From assembly GCA_013285595.1 (NCBI GenBank), contig JABDHF010000002.1, positions 22,304-86,303 of the forward strand: a stretch of 64,000 nucleotides of DNA. Reading direction: 5' to 3'. This document shows positions 62,773 through 64,000 of the stretch, in pieces. The translations under genes were made by a program, and so were the position numbers. The number at the start of each line of letters is the position of its first letter. The stretch's first letter is position 1. Source of the stretch: Bacteroidota bacterium (GTDB taxonomy: Bacteria; Bacteroidota; Bacteroidia; Chitinophagales; Chitinophagaceae). Under the pieces are notes generated by a model. That model was not told the DNA's origin. It searched no databases and saw only the letters and a list, made by a program, of their open reading frames with translations.

Positions 62773-64000
62773 TTATTTGTACATCCATACTCTCATTAAC
62801 GATAATAACTGGTCTATTTTCACCGGTTTGGTAATATAGTCTGATGCGCCTGCTTCTATACACTTCTCGCGGTCGCCCTTCATCGCTTTCGCTGTCACTG
62901 CTATTATAGGCAGGTGGCTATTGGTGTGCTCCCTGCGTATCTTCTGCGTGGTCTCGTAGCCATCCATTTCCGGCATCATTATATCCATCAGCACCATGTC
63001 TATACCGGGGTTCTCATTGAGGATGTTTATAGCATCCTGCCCGCTCTCTGCCGTTATGGTGTTGATGTTATATTTCTCAAATGCCGTGGTCAGTGCAAAC
63101 AGGTTGCGCACATCATCGTCCACCACCAGCACCTTCTTGCTTGCCAGCACATCTTCTTTCAGCCTCAGGTTCTCTATTATCTTTCTCTTCTCCGGCAGCA
63201 GGTCTTTATGGTTCAGGTGCAGGTGCATGACGGTTTCTTCCAGCAGTAGTTCCAGGGAGTTAACACTCTTCAGCAATACCCTGTTGGCATACTGTTTAAG
63301 CTGCGTTTTCTCTTTAGGTGAAAAGTCTTTAGCGGAATAAACGATCACCGGCATCATAGCCGTTTTCTTATGAACATTTATCTCCATCACAAAATCGAGG
63401 CCCGCAATGTCCGGCAGCATATAATCCACGATCACACAATCGAAATTCTGTTCCTTGATCAGGTCCAGCGCTTCTTTACCTGTAGATGCAATGCTGATGT
63501 TTATCAGCTCACCATTTTCCAGCTCTTTAACTATCTGGGAGCAGTCTATCTCATTATCTTCTACCACCAATAAACTCTTCTCTACCCTGCTGCCAAAGTC
63601 TACAATATCATTGTACAGCACAGACAGCGCTTCATTTTTCAATGGCTTCAAATGAAAACTTCTTGCACCGCGCTTGATAGCAAGGATCCTGTTTTCCTCC
63701 CCTGATATAAGATGAACAGGTATATGCCTGAAATTCATATCGTTCTTAAAGAGGTCCAGTATCTTCCATCCGCTGGCATCCGGCAACTTCACGTCAAGTG
63801 TTACGGCGCTTGGGTTATATTTATTGGTGAGCTCAAACACCTCGCCGAAGTTTGTAGCCACGATAGCTTTGAGGCTCATCTCATGCGCCTTGTCTATCAT
63901 TATCTTGGCAAACCGCAGGTCATCCTCTACTACCAGTACCACCTTGTCGCTTGGCGCTATATTGTTCCGGTCGTCGCCGGCGCTGTTAATGATCTCATTC
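62773..64000 (-). CDS. Hybrid sensor kinase C-terminal part with three receiver domains
   Basis: The frame is open from base 64000 (NEIINSAGDDRNNIAPSDK) and the N-terminal part lies outside the window. Three receivers follow one another: the first with VTLDVKLPDASGW, the second with CVIVDYMLPDIAGL, the third with MVLMDIMMPEMDGY and ITKPVKI. All three keep the phosphoacceptor Asp; the second has SVNSLELL where the others have K-P. The linker at the right edge is like those after HATPase domains, hence the hybrid-kinase reading. Operon partner of the 61454 gene. Confidence 0.85.
   Translation of the reverse strand, partial: NEIINSAGDDRNNIAPSDKVVLVVEDDLRFAKIMIDKAHEMSLKAIVATNFGEVFELTNKYNPSAVTLDVKLPDASGWKILDLFKNDMNFRHIPVHLISGEENRILAIKRGARSFHLKPLKNEALSVLYNDIVDFGSRVEKSLLVVEDNEIDCSQIVKELENGELINISIASTGKEALDLIKEQNFDCVIVDYMLPDIAGLDFVMEINVHKKTAMMPVIVYSAKDFSPKEKTQLKQYANRVLLKSVNSLELLLEETVMHLHLNHKDLLPEKRKIIENLRLKEDVLASKKVLVVDDDVRNLFALTTAFEKYNINTITAESGQDAINILNENPGIDMVLMDIMMPEMDGYETTQKIRREHTNSHLPIIAVTAKAMKGDREKCIEAGASDYITKPVKIDQLLSLMRVWMYK

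Overview
The window looks like a chromosomal segment of a Bacteroidota bacterium, probably near the Chitinophaga/Sphingobacteria side. Evidence: giant secreted repeat proteins with type IX secretion (T9SS) tails, a Bat aerotolerance gene, a short adenylate kinase, promoter-like TAnnTTTG/TAnCTTTA boxes, and Bacteroidota-type tyrosine integrases. No rRNA, tRNA or CRISPR array was recognised.

Layout. (1) 1-13634: two giant minus-strand genes for secreted Ig/PKD-like repeat proteins. The first runs off the left edge. The second has 2412 residues, 28 repeats and a T9SS tail. Between them lie two gene remnants on opposite strands: a frameshifted T9SS tail and a frameshifted Crp/Fnr DNA-binding domain. 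(2) About 13950-48029: a 34 kb, visibly AT-rich block of foreign DNA downstream of the tRNA-modification gene mnmE. The far boundary carries a second copy of the last mnmE codons (FCIGK-stop), and two further att-like sites lie inside. I read it as three accreted integrative elements. Element A (~5 kb) holds Fic and a TOTE-type primase-helicase. Element B (~8.3 kb) holds a zeta toxin pair, a PLP aminotransferase, a pentapeptide protein, an APC permease, a membrane protein, a CDP-alcohol phosphotransferase and an integrase. Element C (~20.7 kb) holds a second zeta pair, a degenerate replication module, two defence-like operons, and an integrase with a frameshifted excisionase. (3) 48012-64000: ordinary housekeeping DNA: mnmE, dtd, tadA, a Rieske protein, LD-carboxypeptidase, rhodanese, TMEM175 channel, obg, adk, an rluE-like gene, a BatB-BatC fusion, an AI-2E family permease, rnhB, fdhD, and a two-component pair at the right edge.

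The most interesting part is element C. At 35201-41841 six genes overlap or nearly touch: a HARE-HTH/Nudix-like/P-loop kinase fusion, a class I methyltransferase, a SIR2-like NADase, a HAM1/ITPase-like protein with altered key residues, a Dam-type adenine methylase and a DGQHR (DndB-like) protein. This mixes nucleotide metabolism, DNA methylation and an NAD-depleting effector, and I do not recognise it as a named system. It is followed by a three-gene cassette (Shedu-like nuclease, four-helix membrane protein, 647-residue protein) that also looks like defence. In element B, four genes share an almost identical GGATAACT leader just before their start codons, which suggests common control.

All functions are inferred from reading the translated sequence. 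No database search was run, and GC content was judged by eye.
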